NCBI RefSeq assembly: GCF_003330845.1
Contig: NZ_CP026121.1
Location: 5,995,501-6,059,500 of the forward strand
Length of the DNA stretch: 64,000 nt
Origin: Streptomyces sp. Go-475
GTDB taxonomy: Bacteria; Actinomycetota; Actinomycetes; Streptomycetales; Streptomycetaceae
Reading direction: 5' to 3'
The notes below the pieces were generated by a model that made no database searches, was not told the DNA's origin, and saw only the letters and a program-made list of their open reading frames with translations. Numbering within the stretch: the stretch's first letter is position 1; each line of letters starts with the position of its first letter. Shown here in pieces: positions 56,996 through 64,000 of the stretch. The translations under genes and the position numbers were made by a program.

Positions 56996-58275
56996 GCGAG
57001 ACCGATACCCGGGCAGGGACGACGGCCGTGACCGACGATGAGAAACCGCTGCTCAAGGTCGAGGGACTGGTCAAGCACTTCCCCATCAAGAAGGGCCTGC
57101 TGCAGCGGCAGGCCGGGGCGGTCAAGGCCGTGGACGGCATCGACTTCGAGGTGCGCCGCGGCGAGACCCTCGGCGTCGTCGGCGAGTCCGGCTGCGGCAA
57201 GTCGACCATGGGCCGTCTCATCACGCGGCTGCTCGAACCCAGCGGCGGGAAGATCGAGTTCGATGGCAAGGACATCACGCACCTCGGCACGAGCGGCATG
57301 CGCCCGCTCCGCCGCGACGTGCAGATGATCTTCCAGGACCCGTACGGCTCGCTGAACCCCCGGCACACCATCGGCACCATCGTCTCGGCGCCGTTCCGGT
57401 TGCAGGGCGTGGAACCGGAGGGCGGCGTCAAGCAGGAGGTCCAGCGCCTCCTGGAGCTGGTGGGTCTGAGCCCCGAGCACTACAACCGTTACCCGCACGA
57501 GTTCTCCGGCGGTCAGCGGCAGCGCATCGGCATCGCCCGGGCACTGGCCCTGAAGCCGCGGATGGTCGTGGCCGACGAGCCGGTCTCCGCGCTCGACGTG
57601 TCGATCCAGGCCCAGGTCGTCAACCTGATGGACGACCTCCAGGACGAGCTCGGCCTGACGTACGTGATCATCGCGCACGACCTGTCGGTCGTCCGGCACG
57701 TCTCGGACCGGATCGCGGTGATGTACCTCGGCAAGATCGTCGAGCTGGCCGACCGGGACGCGCTGTACGCCAGTCCGATGCACCCGTACACCAAGGCCCT
57801 GCTGTCCGCGGTGCCGATCCCGGATCCGCGGCGCAGGGCGGCCAAGAGCGAGCGCATCCTGCTCAGGGGCGACGTGCCCTCGCCGATCGCCCCGCCGAGC
57901 GGGTGCCGCTTCCACACCCGGTGCTGGAAGGCGACGGAGATCTGCAGGACGACCGAGCCGCCGCTGGCGGAGCTGCGCGCCGGGCAGCGGGTCGCCTGCC
58001 ACCACCCGGAGAACTTCGCCGACCAGCAGCCGCAGGACACCGTGCTCCTCTCGGAGGCCAAGCAGGCCGTGGAGCTCGTGCCGGCGGCGGCCGTGGAGAA
58101 GTCGGCGCAGGCGTCGAAGGCCGTGGCCGCCGAGGGTTCCTCCGCTGCCGAGGCCGTCGCGCGGTCGGCGGACTCCGGTGAGGCATCCGGTGAGGCATCC
58201 GGTGAGGCATCCGGCGAGGCCTCCGGTGCCGCCGGGGCCGAGGAGTCCCCGGAGGCCGGAGGTTCGAAGGCATAA
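56992..58275 (+). CDS. Oligopeptide ABC transporter ATPase (OppF-like) with repetitive tail
   Basis: Second ATPase of the transporter: Walker A GVVGESGCGKSTMGRLI near residue 65, IFQDPYGSLNPRHTIG, signature FSGGQRQRIGIARAL, Walker B MVVADEPVSALDVS, IIAHDLSVVRHVSDRI, and C-terminal CRFHTRCWKATEIC...ACHHPE. After the family's normal end (about residue 340) there is an 85-residue Ala/Glu/Ser/Gly-rich extension, including four exact or near-exact copies of Ser-Gly-Glu-Ala. 427 residues against about 330-350 for OppF. GTG 56992 overlaps OppD. The tail is unlike the neighbours in composition. Confidence 0.92.
   Translation: MSETDTRAGTTAVTDDEKPLLKVEGLVKHFPIKKGLLQRQAGAVKAVDGIDFEVRRGETLGVVGESGCGKSTMGRLITRLLEPSGGKIEFDGKDITHLGTSGMRPLRRDVQMIFQDPYGSLNPRHTIGTIVSAPFRLQGVEPEGGVKQEVQRLLELVGLSPEHYNRYPHEFSGGQRQRIGIARALALKPRMVVADEPVSALDVSIQAQVVNLMDDLQDELGLTYVIIAHDLSVVRHVSDRIAVMYLGKIVELADRDALYASPMHPYTKALLSAVPIPDPRRRAAKSERILLRGDVPSPIAPPSGCRFHTRCWKATEICRTTEPPLAELRAGQRVACHHPENFADQQPQDTVLLSEAKQAVELVPAAAVEKSAQASKAVAAEGSSAAEAVARSADSGEASGEASGEASGEASGAAGAEESPEAGGSKA
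58174..58221 (+). repeat. 12-bp tandem repeat encoding Ser-Gly-Glu-Ala
   Basis: Three identical TCCGGTGAGGCA units and one TCCGGCGAGGCC, followed by a partial unit. In frame within the OppF-like tail; copy number may vary between strains by slippage. Confidence 0.85.
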
Positions 58276-58329
58276 CCGCTGACCGGGTCCCGCAGTCCTG
58301 CTGCCGCGGCCCGGTCCGGAACGCGGCGA

Positions 58330-58366
58330 CTCGGCCCCCGATCCCTGGTGCGGATCGGGGGCCGAG
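58330..58366 (+). terminator. Hairpin after the oligopeptide transporter operon
   Basis: Perfect 15-bp stem CTCGGCCCCCGATCC / GGATCGGGGGCCGAG with a 7-base loop, about 55 bases after the OppF stop and 44 before the convergent regulator's end, so it may serve both genes. Confidence 0.87.
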
Positions 58367-58410
58367 GGCGTTGCCACCCGTCGCGTCGTCGGCGCACGCG
58401 ACGGTGCGGC

Positions 58411-59406
58411 TCAGCTCGCCTGCTGTCCTGCGGGCTGGTCCAGCACCCCCGACTGCGCGACCAAATAGGCGAGTTGGGCACGGCTGCGACTGCCCAGCGC
58501 CTCCGCGGCCTTCTTGATGTGGGCCGCGACCGTGCGGGAACTCATGCCGAGACGGCTCGCGATGCTCGCGTCGGTGTACCCGTCGACCATCAACCGCAAG
58601 ATGGCCTGCCGCGTCTGGTCGGTCAGCAGCGGCGGCCGCTGGCAGGACGCCACGACGGGGATGGGATCCGCTCGCTCCCAGGCGTGTTCGAAGACGCCGA
58701 CGAGGTAGGCGACGACCCCGGGGTGCTCGATCATGAGGGCCGACTGACGGCGCTCCTGCTGGGCGTTCGGGATGAAGGCCACGGTCCGGTCGCAGATGAT
58801 CAGGCGCTCGAACAGCTCGTCGAGCGTGCGGACCTCGGCGCCGTTCTTGGCCACCTGCTCGATGTAGGTCAGGGTGGGGCCGTGCGAGCGGGCGGTGTGC
58901 TGGTACAGGGTGCGCTGCCGGACACCCCGGGCCAGCAGGGCGAGGTCCCGGTCGAGGGCTTCGGCCAGGATGTTCTCGGAGCGGCCGCCGCCGGGCTGGG
59001 CGGTGAGGAGTTCCTCCCGGCAGGACCGTACGGCCTCCTCCAGCGAGGCGCTGATGGCCTCCTCCCCCAGGAGCGGCCGGACGGGCGCTCGTCGCTGCTG
59101 TTGCACGTCCGCGTAGGTGCTGTTGGCACGTGAAATCGCGAGGTGCAGTGCGGCCAGGGCATCCTGCTGTTCCAGGATGACGCGGTGGATGGGCTGGCTG
59201 AGCACGCTCAGGGCGACGTCCGGTGACACGGGTTCGAGCGTTCCGGAGTTCGATGCGGCGGGCCGGAGCAGCCCCAGGGTATGGAGACACTCCGCCACCT
59301 CCGTAGAGGTGCTGCCGTTCATGAGTGCGTCCCGGTACTGGGTGAGTCCCCGGTCGCAGAGTTCCACCTCACCGGTTCTGGCGAGGTTGTCCATTTCTGT
59401 GCACAT
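58411..59406 (-). CDS. LuxR-family transcriptional regulator (helix-turn-helix at C-terminus)
   Basis: 331 residues. The C-terminal LuxR-type HTH reads ILRLMVDGYTDASIASRLG and MSSRTVAAHIKKAAEALG near 275-305. The middle contains ERLIICDRTVAFIPNAQQERRQSALMIEHPGVVAYLVGVFEHAWERADP, the TrmB/phospholipase-D-like effector segment seen in many actinobacterial regulators of this kind, and the N-terminus CTEMDNLARTGEVELCDRGL resembles a small helical domain. No phospho-acceptor domain. ATG 59406 is chosen for the strong AAGGGGGG site; a start at 59499 is possible. It is divergent from the signal-like peptide gene and its ALAS-like partner and is the likely local regulator. Confidence 0.85.
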   Translation of the reverse strand: MCTEMDNLARTGEVELCDRGLTQYRDALMNGSTSTEVAECLHTLGLLRPAASNSGTLEPVSPDVALSVLSQPIHRVILEQQDALAALHLAISRANSTYADVQQQRRAPVRPLLGEEAISASLEEAVRSCREELLTAQPGGGRSENILAEALDRDLALLARGVRQRTLYQHTARSHGPTLTYIEQVAKNGAEVRTLDELFERLIICDRTVAFIPNAQQERRQSALMIEHPGVVAYLVGVFEHAWERADPIPVVASCQRPPLLTDQTRQAILRLMVDGYTDASIASRLGMSSRTVAAHIKKAAEALGSRSRAQLAYLVAQSGVLDQPAGQQAS

Positions 59407-59546
59407 GTGCCCCCCCTTCAGGTTTCCGTAGTGCAGATTCATGATCCCACCTGCGGCTGGATCTGTGCCCTCAGTGTCGGCAGGATCTCTTTCCGTCACA
59501 GGGGGCGGTGAAAAGGCCGTCTCGTGCAGGATTCTGGGGGACTGAG

Positions 59547-59699
59547 ATGAAGACGCGATATCGACGTGCTGTGAGCATGCTTGCGGCCGGAGCCTTCTCG
59601 GCTCTTGCGCTGTGGATGTCCGCTCCGACGGGGGGCGGCTTCGCGGTCGCCGAGGCGAACGTCACCGTCAAGCCCGACGATTCCGGGTGGGGCGCGTGA
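59547..59699 (+). CDS. 50-residue signal-peptide-like small protein, coupled to the ALAS-like gene
   Basis: The frame from ATG 59547 (GGGGGA seven bases upstream) gives a basic start MKTRYRRAV, a hydrophobic core (about residues 9-24, SMLAAGAFSALALWMS), then APTGGGFAVAEA, and a short polar end NVTVKPDDSGWGA. That is the build of an exported peptide of some 15-20 residues, or of a leader plus core of a modified peptide. Its stop overlaps the following GTG by four bases (GTGA), so the two genes are translationally coupled. It is divergent from a LuxR-type regulator. I do not recognise the family; a secreted signal, a RiPP-type precursor or a small membrane protein are all possible. Confidence 0.68.
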   Translation: MKTRYRRAVSMLAAGAFSALALWMSAPTGGGFAVAEANVTVKPDDSGWGA

Positions 59700-60904
59700 C
59701 CATCATCGGCAGCGAGGCGCGGGAAACGGTCCTCCTGGGAGAATTCCGCAGAAGGCTCGACGACCTGAAGGTGAACGGGCTCTACCGCGAGTTCATCGCG
59801 GGTGCCCACCGGGCCGACGACCGTGGTCAGACCCAGTACGGCGACCGGCGGCTCCAGGTCTGGTGCAGCAACGACTACCTGGGGCTGAGCCAGCATCCGG
59901 ACGTCATTCTCGCGCAGATCGAGTCCACCTTCCGGCACGGCACCGGAAACGGCGGGTCCCGCAATATCGCGGGCACCAGCGCCAGTCATGTGGAGCTGGA
60001 GGAGAGGCTCGCCGCCTGGCACGGGAAAGAGCGGGCGCTGATCTTCTCCAGCGGGTACGTCGCGAACTTCGAGTCGCTGAGCACGATGATCTCCGCGGTG
60101 CCGGACACGGTCGTGTTCTCGGACGCCCTGAATCACCGCTCGCTCATCGAGGGAATTTCCCGCACCGGATGCCGGAAGCATGTATTCCGGCACAACGACG
60201 CGGACGCCCTGGAAAGCGATCTCTCCCGGTACCCGCTTGAGCAGCCCAAGATCATCGTGTTCGAGACCGTCTATTCCATGGACGGGGACGTGGCGCCGCT
60301 GAGTGCCTTTCTCGATCTCGCCGAGAGGTACAACGCGCTCACATTCGTCGACGAGACGCACGCCATCGGTGTGCGGGGACCGACGGGCGCCGGCCTGAGC
60401 GAGGAACTCGGCGACCACCGGGCCACCTTCATCCAGGGGGTCTTCGGCAAGGCCATCGGGACGGTCGGCGGCTATGTGGCCGGGCCCGACACCGCCCTGG
60501 ACTACGTGCGCTCCTTCGCCCCCGGCTTCATCTTCACCACCGCCCTGCCCCAGGCCGGCGTCGACGCCACGCTCAAGGGCCTGGACCTGGTGCAGCGGGA
60601 CGGGGGACTGCGCGTCGCCCTGGACGCGGGGACCCGGTACACGAAGAACGCCCTGCGCGCGGCCGGCATCGACTTCATCGACGCCGACAGCCACCTCGTC
60701 CCCGTGATGGTCCCGGGCGCCGAGCGTGTCCGCCGCGTGGCCCGGCGCCTGCTGGACGAGTTCGGCATCTACGTCCAGCCCATCAACTTCCCCTCGGTGC
60801 CCCGGGGCACCGAACGGTTCCGGGTGACCGTGGCTCCGTACCGCACCCGCGAGCAGATCGACTACTTCGTCCAGGCGCTCACCGCGTGCCTGGCAGACGC
60901 CTGA
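59696..60904 (+). CDS. 5-aminolevulinate synthase family enzyme (alpha-oxoamine synthase)
   Basis: PLP enzyme that condenses glycine with an acyl-CoA, classically succinyl-CoA to give 5-aminolevulinate. Sequence marks: WCSNDYLGLSQHP near residue 58, GNGGSRNIAGTSASHVELE, SDALNHRSLIEG, FVDETHAIGVRGPTGAGLSEELG, and the Schiff-base Lys in GVFGKAIGTVGGY near 260, with SFAPGFIFTTALPQ, which matches ALAS more than KBL or BioF. Streptomycetes make heme by the C5 route, so ALAS copies are cluster enzymes, often supplying the C5N ring. The partner ligase and amide synthase of C5N are not in the window. GTG 59696 is used; the earlier in-frame ATG at 59612 lies within the peptide gene. Confidence 0.9.
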   Translation: MTIIGSEARETVLLGEFRRRLDDLKVNGLYREFIAGAHRADDRGQTQYGDRRLQVWCSNDYLGLSQHPDVILAQIESTFRHGTGNGGSRNIAGTSASHVELEERLAAWHGKERALIFSSGYVANFESLSTMISAVPDTVVFSDALNHRSLIEGISRTGCRKHVFRHNDADALESDLSRYPLEQPKIIVFETVYSMDGDVAPLSAFLDLAERYNALTFVDETHAIGVRGPTGAGLSEELGDHRATFIQGVFGKAIGTVGGYVAGPDTALDYVRSFAPGFIFTTALPQAGVDATLKGLDLVQRDGGLRVALDAGTRYTKNALRAAGIDFIDADSHLVPVMVPGAERVRRVARRLLDEFGIYVQPINFPSVPRGTERFRVTVAPYRTREQIDYFVQALTACLADA

Positions 60905-60915
60905 GGGAGACTCTC

Positions 60916-61770
60916 GTGAAGTTCACCGACATCACCCCGTACATCGGTGCCGAGCTGACCGGGGCCGTCTACGAGGACCTGGAGCGGCCCGAGGTCTTCG
61001 ACGAGCTCGTACGCAACGTGCACGAGCGGCAGCTGGTCGTCGTCCGCTCCATCGATCTCACGCCGAAGCAGCAGATCGCCCTGGCCTCGCGCCTCGGCCG
61101 GCCCGTGCCGTTCGTGATCAGCAAGTACCGCCACCCGGAGTACCCGGAGATCATGATCTCGTCCAACGAGGTCAAGAACGACAAGCCGATCGGCGTGGCC
61201 CGGGTGGGCAACTTCTGGCACCAGGACTCCACCTTCGTCGCCGACCCCGCGCCGTTCACCATGCTGCACGGCGTCAACGTCCCCGGCACCAGCGGCCACA
61301 CCCTCTTCGCCAGCGCCGTGGACGTGTACGACCGGCTGCCCGAGGAGTGGAAGCGGAAGCTGGCCGACGCCACGGGGATCCACACCGTGGCCAAGCGGCT
61401 GCGGATCCGCCCCGAGCACGTCGGGCTGTCCGCCGCGGAGTTCAAGGCGCAGGCCGAGACGGAACACCCGCCCGTGCGCCACCCGCTGGTGCGGCACGAC
61501 GAGGTCACCGGCCGCCCCTACCTGTACGGGTCCCGCGAGTACATGGAGGGCGTCGTGGGCTTCGACGCCAACGAGACCGAGGAGTTCTTCACCCTCGTCG
61601 ACGGCCTGATCCAGGACCCGGAGCACGTCTACACCCACCGGTGGACCACCAACGACCTGCTGGTGTGGAAGACCAGGACGACGTATCACGCGGCCACCGA
61701 CGTGGAGCCGGGCGTGAACCGGACGGTGCACCGGGTGAGCATCGAATCGGGTGAGCAGTGGGCGGCATAG
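60916..61770 (+). CDS. TauD/TfdA-family Fe(II)/2-oxoglutarate dioxygenase
   Basis: Non-haem iron dioxygenase (284 residues) that hydroxylates or otherwise oxidises a small substrate with 2-oxoglutarate and O2. Iron ligands: His and Asp of FWHQDSTF near residue 100 and the distal His in TTYHAATDVE near 255; the 2-oxoglutarate Arg is in NRTVHRVSI. N-terminal VKFTDITPYIGAELTG is a TauD-type start. GTG 60916 follows GAGGGAG. It begins 11 bases after the ALAS-like gene and overlaps the next gene by 13 bases. Confidence 0.88.
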   Translation: MKFTDITPYIGAELTGAVYEDLERPEVFDELVRNVHERQLVVVRSIDLTPKQQIALASRLGRPVPFVISKYRHPEYPEIMISSNEVKNDKPIGVARVGNFWHQDSTFVADPAPFTMLHGVNVPGTSGHTLFASAVDVYDRLPEEWKRKLADATGIHTVAKRLRIRPEHVGLSAAEFKAQAETEHPPVRHPLVRHDEVTGRPYLYGSREYMEGVVGFDANETEEFFTLVDGLIQDPEHVYTHRWTTNDLLVWKTRTTYHAATDVEPGVNRTVHRVSIESGEQWAA

Positions 61771-62729
61771 TCGACTTCGACGTATGCTTCCCCGCCTCCC
61801 GGATCAGCGCCGAGGACCTGCACACCACGTCCGGTGTGCCCGTCCCGGACATCCTGGAGGTCACCCACAGCAAGGAGTTCCCCGTCCTCGGGGAGCACGA
61901 GCTGTCCTGGGAGCTGGCGCTGCAGGCGGCCCTGGCCGTCCTGCGGCGCACGCCGGTGCCGCGCGGCGCCATCCGCCAGGTGATCTACGCGGGTTCGGGC
62001 GAGTGGGACGTCCCGTTCTGGTCGCCCGCCGCGAAGGTCGCCCATGAGCTGGGCATCGACCGCGCGCACTGCTTCGAGGTCACCAACTTCTGCAACGCCG
62101 GCTCGGTGGCGCTCCGGGTGGCCCTGGACGGGGCCGGCCCGGGCCCGGGCGAGTACGCCCTGGTGCTCGTCGCCGACCGGCTCAGCCGGATGGTGGACCG
62201 CACCGACCCGGGTTCCCGGGCGCTGTTCAACTTCGGGGACGCCGCGGCGGCGATGCTCGTCACCGCCGACGGCCCCCGGTCGTTCGAACTGCTGCACTCG
62301 GCCATGCGCACCGATCCCGGCTGGGTGGACTACTACGCGGGGGAGTGGCGGCAGGGCCGGGTCAGGATCCGCCGGGAGCCGCACCGGCCGGGGCTGTCCG
62401 AGGCGTACGTCGCCAACTTCTCGGCGCTGCTCCAGGAGACCCTGGCGGCGCTCGGCCGGACTCCCGACGACATCGACCACTTCCTGATCAACCAGGGCGA
62501 CCGGCGGATGCACGAACGGCTCCTGGACACCATCGGGATCCCGGCCGGGCGCAGCGTCTTCAACTACGACCGGCTCGGCCACATGGGCGGCGCCGACACC
62601 CTCATCGCCCTGCGGGAACTGGCGGACGAGCGGCGGCTGCGCAGCGGGGACCTGGTCGTGCTGGCGACCAGCGCCATGGGGTTCAGCTGGGGCATCACGG
62701 CCTTGGAATACCGGGGGATTCAAGGATGA
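61758..62729 (+). CDS. KASIII-like (FabH-type) condensing enzyme with exchanged catalytic residues
   Basis: Thiolase-fold protein of 323 residues. The nucleophile Cys is kept in FEVTNFCNAGSVAL near residue 113. By hand alignment to E. coli FabH, the catalytic His of HQAN is replaced by Asn (INQGD) and the later catalytic Asn of RxGNTSAAS is replaced by His (RLGHMGGAD), so the triad reads Cys-Asn-His. The end GFSWGITALEY is FabH-like. It may use an unusual acyl donor, form an ester or amide, or carry out C-C bond formation with a cluster intermediate. GTG 61758 overlaps the dioxygenase gene by 13 bases; ATGA overlaps the next gene. Confidence 0.83.
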   Translation: MGGIVDFDVCFPASRISAEDLHTTSGVPVPDILEVTHSKEFPVLGEHELSWELALQAALAVLRRTPVPRGAIRQVIYAGSGEWDVPFWSPAAKVAHELGIDRAHCFEVTNFCNAGSVALRVALDGAGPGPGEYALVLVADRLSRMVDRTDPGSRALFNFGDAAAAMLVTADGPRSFELLHSAMRTDPGWVDYYAGEWRQGRVRIRREPHRPGLSEAYVANFSALLQETLAALGRTPDDIDHFLINQGDRRMHERLLDTIGIPAGRSVFNYDRLGHMGGADTLIALRELADERRLRSGDLVVLATSAMGFSWGITALEYRGIQG

Positions 62730-64000
62730 GGATTCTCGTCATACACCAGGTTCCGTACCGCAAGATCGACTACCACCGCGGTATCGACCACGACCTTCAC
62801 GAGGTCACGTACATCGGCCAGCCGCACCGCATGGCCGACCTGCCCGCCGAACTCAGGTGCCGCAGGCTCGTGCTCGACGAGGGCGAAGACCTCCTGGACG
62901 GCATCCTCGCCCGCACCTCGCGCGCCGACGGCTACGAGAAGGTGCTCTCCCTCTCGGAGTTCGCCATGTTCGAGGCCCGGCGCGTACGGGAGCACCTCGG
63001 GCTGCCGGGCCCGGACCTCGCGCAGGTGGAACGGGTGCGCGACAAGGTCAGCATGAAGGCCGCCCTGGCCGGCTCGGGCATCCGGTACCCGCGGTTCGTC
63101 GCGGCCCCGCCCGCCTGCGGCCCGCTGCCCTGGTCCGGGCGGACCGTCGTCAAGCCCCGGCAGGGCGCCTCCAGCGAGGGCGTCGCCGTGTACGCGACCG
63201 CCAGGGAGGCCCTGAGCGCCTACCGCCGGCTGGACAACCCGCGCGAACACCAGCTGGAGGAGTACGTCGAGGGCGACATCCTGCACGCCGACGGGCTGGT
63301 CAGCGACGGCGAGCTGGTGCACCTCGTGGTGAGCCGGTACATCACCAAGCCGGTGGACTTCGTCACCGGCACACCGCTGGGCTCGTACCAACTGCCGTAC
63401 GACGAGACGCACTTCGCCTTCGCCGCCCGGGTCGTCAAGGCGCTCGGCATCACCGAGGGGTGCCTGCACCTGGAGATGTTCGAGACCCCCGAGGGGGACC
63501 TGGTCTTCCTGGAGGTCGCCAACCGGGTCGGCGGCGCCGGGGTCATCACCGCGCACGAACGGCACAGCGGCGTCCATCTGCCCACGCACGAGATCGCCGT
63601 CCGGCTGGGGCTCCCCCGGCCCGAGCCGTCCGGGGCGACCGGGCGCCACCACGCGTGGCTGGTGTTCCCCGGGCACCATCTGCCGCCGGGCACGACGGTC
63701 GACGTCACCGTGCCCGACCACCTGGCGCACCACCCGTGCGTCGACCGGCTGCACCGACTCGGCCCGACCGAGCCGCTGCCGGACCACGTCACCTACCAGG
63801 AGTGGCTGGTACCGGTGTTCGTGGAGGCCTCCCACCGGGACTCGGAGGTGCTGGGCGACTTCCTGCGGGAGTGCGTCCGCGCCATCACGGTGAAGCCGAC
63901 CGCTGCGGCGGCGGCCGCGCCGGAGGTGGGGCTTGCTGCGTCTGCGGTGGCCCTGCCGGGTGCGGGTCTGTCCGCTTCCGCGGCGGCTCCCGGTCCGGTG
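62726..64000 (+). CDS. ATP-grasp ligase (3' end beyond window)
   Basis: Open from ATG 62726 to the window end, at least 425 codons. A Rossmann-like N-domain (MRILVIHQVPYRKIDYHRG), then the ATP-grasp core: VRDKVSMKAALAGSGIRYPRF, TVVKPRQGASSEGV near residue 137, HQLEEYVEGDILHADGLV near 175, and LHLEMFETPEGDLVFLEVANRVGG near 250 with the Mg-binding Glu and Asn. It resembles D-Ala-D-Ala ligase-like and carbamoyl/peptide ligases, so it probably forms an amide from an acyl phosphate. The last 60 residues are Ala/Pro-rich and the stop is not seen. ATGA overlap with the KASIII-like gene. Substrates unknown. Confidence 0.86.
   Translation, partial: MRILVIHQVPYRKIDYHRGIDHDLHEVTYIGQPHRMADLPAELRCRRLVLDEGEDLLDGILARTSRADGYEKVLSLSEFAMFEARRVREHLGLPGPDLAQVERVRDKVSMKAALAGSGIRYPRFVAAPPACGPLPWSGRTVVKPRQGASSEGVAVYATAREALSAYRRLDNPREHQLEEYVEGDILHADGLVSDGELVHLVVSRYITKPVDFVTGTPLGSYQLPYDETHFAFAARVVKALGITEGCLHLEMFETPEGDLVFLEVANRVGGAGVITAHERHSGVHLPTHEIAVRLGLPRPEPSGATGRHHAWLVFPGHHLPPGTTVDVTVPDHLAHHPCVDRLHRLGPTEPLPDHVTYQEWLVPVFVEASHRDSEVLGDFLRECVRAITVKPTAAAAAAPEVGLAASAVALPGAGLSASAAAPGPV

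Noticed and set aside
58411..64000. C5N (2-amino-3-hydroxycyclopentenone) unit
   Set aside because: The ALAS-like gene is there but the acyl-CoA ligase and amide synthase that define C5N are not seen; sequence to the right would decide.

Overview
The window is a 64 kb piece of an actinomycete chromosome, almost certainly Streptomyces. The DNA is very GC-rich with G/C at most third codon positions. GTG and TTG starts are frequent, genes overlap by GTGA/ATGA, and TTA codons are rare. The gene content (ScARP-like ADP-ribosyltransferase, EF-hand calcium protein, SseB pair, leuA with a leucine leader peptide, gcvT behind a glycine riboswitch) is typical of the genus. No rRNA, tRNA, insertion sequence, phage gene or CRISPR array was seen.

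Layout. 1-15181 is core chromosome: the end of an ABC-exporter ATPase, glgX, two tandem L,D-transpeptidase lipoproteins, an enoyl-CoA hydratase, an RsbW-like ATPase, a beta-propeller lipoprotein, the secreted ADP-ribosyltransferase, a divergent GNAT/MerR pair, the calcium protein, leuA coupled to an ABC ATPase, a GntR/FadR regulator and an F420-type reductase. 15414-43442 is an accessory biosynthetic cluster of about 28 kb. A leftward operon carries a methyltransferase, a UbiA prenyltransferase, a BenE-like transporter, ispH and a prenyl diphosphate synthase. A divergent rightward operon carries a Gfo/Idh oxidoreductase, a TIM-barrel isomerase, an M20 amidohydrolase, an Ldh2-type dehydrogenase, a second Gfo/Idh enzyme, an unrecognised 136-residue protein, dxs and ispG. 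After these come a LuxR/STAND regulator, two DegT aminotransferases, a nucleotide-sugar dehydrogenase, an adenylate-forming ligase, two protoporphyrinogen-oxidase-like flavoproteins and an MMPL exporter, closed by a strong terminator. 43541-49723 returns to core genes (AhpD-like protein, sdaA, glyA, gcvH, gcvT with riboswitch, a P-loop kinase). 49875-58275 holds two SseB-like proteins and a five-gene oligopeptide ABC transporter. 58411-64000 is the left edge of a second accessory cluster: a LuxR-type regulator, a 50-residue signal-like peptide, a 5-aminolevulinate synthase homologue, a TauD-like dioxygenase, a KASIII-like enzyme with exchanged catalytic residues, and an ATP-grasp ligase cut by the window end.

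How the genes fit together. In the first cluster dxs, ispG and ispH would raise supply of IPP/DMAPP. The polyprenyl synthase would build a probably C20 chain and the UbiA enzyme would attach it to an acceptor. The oxidoreductases, aminotransferases and nucleotide-sugar dehydrogenase look like a route to an amino-sugar, aminouronic acid or aminocyclitol. The ligase, flavoproteins and methyltransferase would join and tailor the parts, and the MMPL protein would export the product. No terpene cyclase, glycosyltransferase, P450, PKS or NRPS gene is present, and I do not recognise the product. In-frame TTA codons in the regulator, one aminotransferase and the sugar dehydrogenase point to bldA-dependent, developmentally timed expression. 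The second cluster also matches no pathway I know; its peptide, translationally coupled to the aminolevulinate-synthase-like gene and divergent from the regulator, is its most unusual element.
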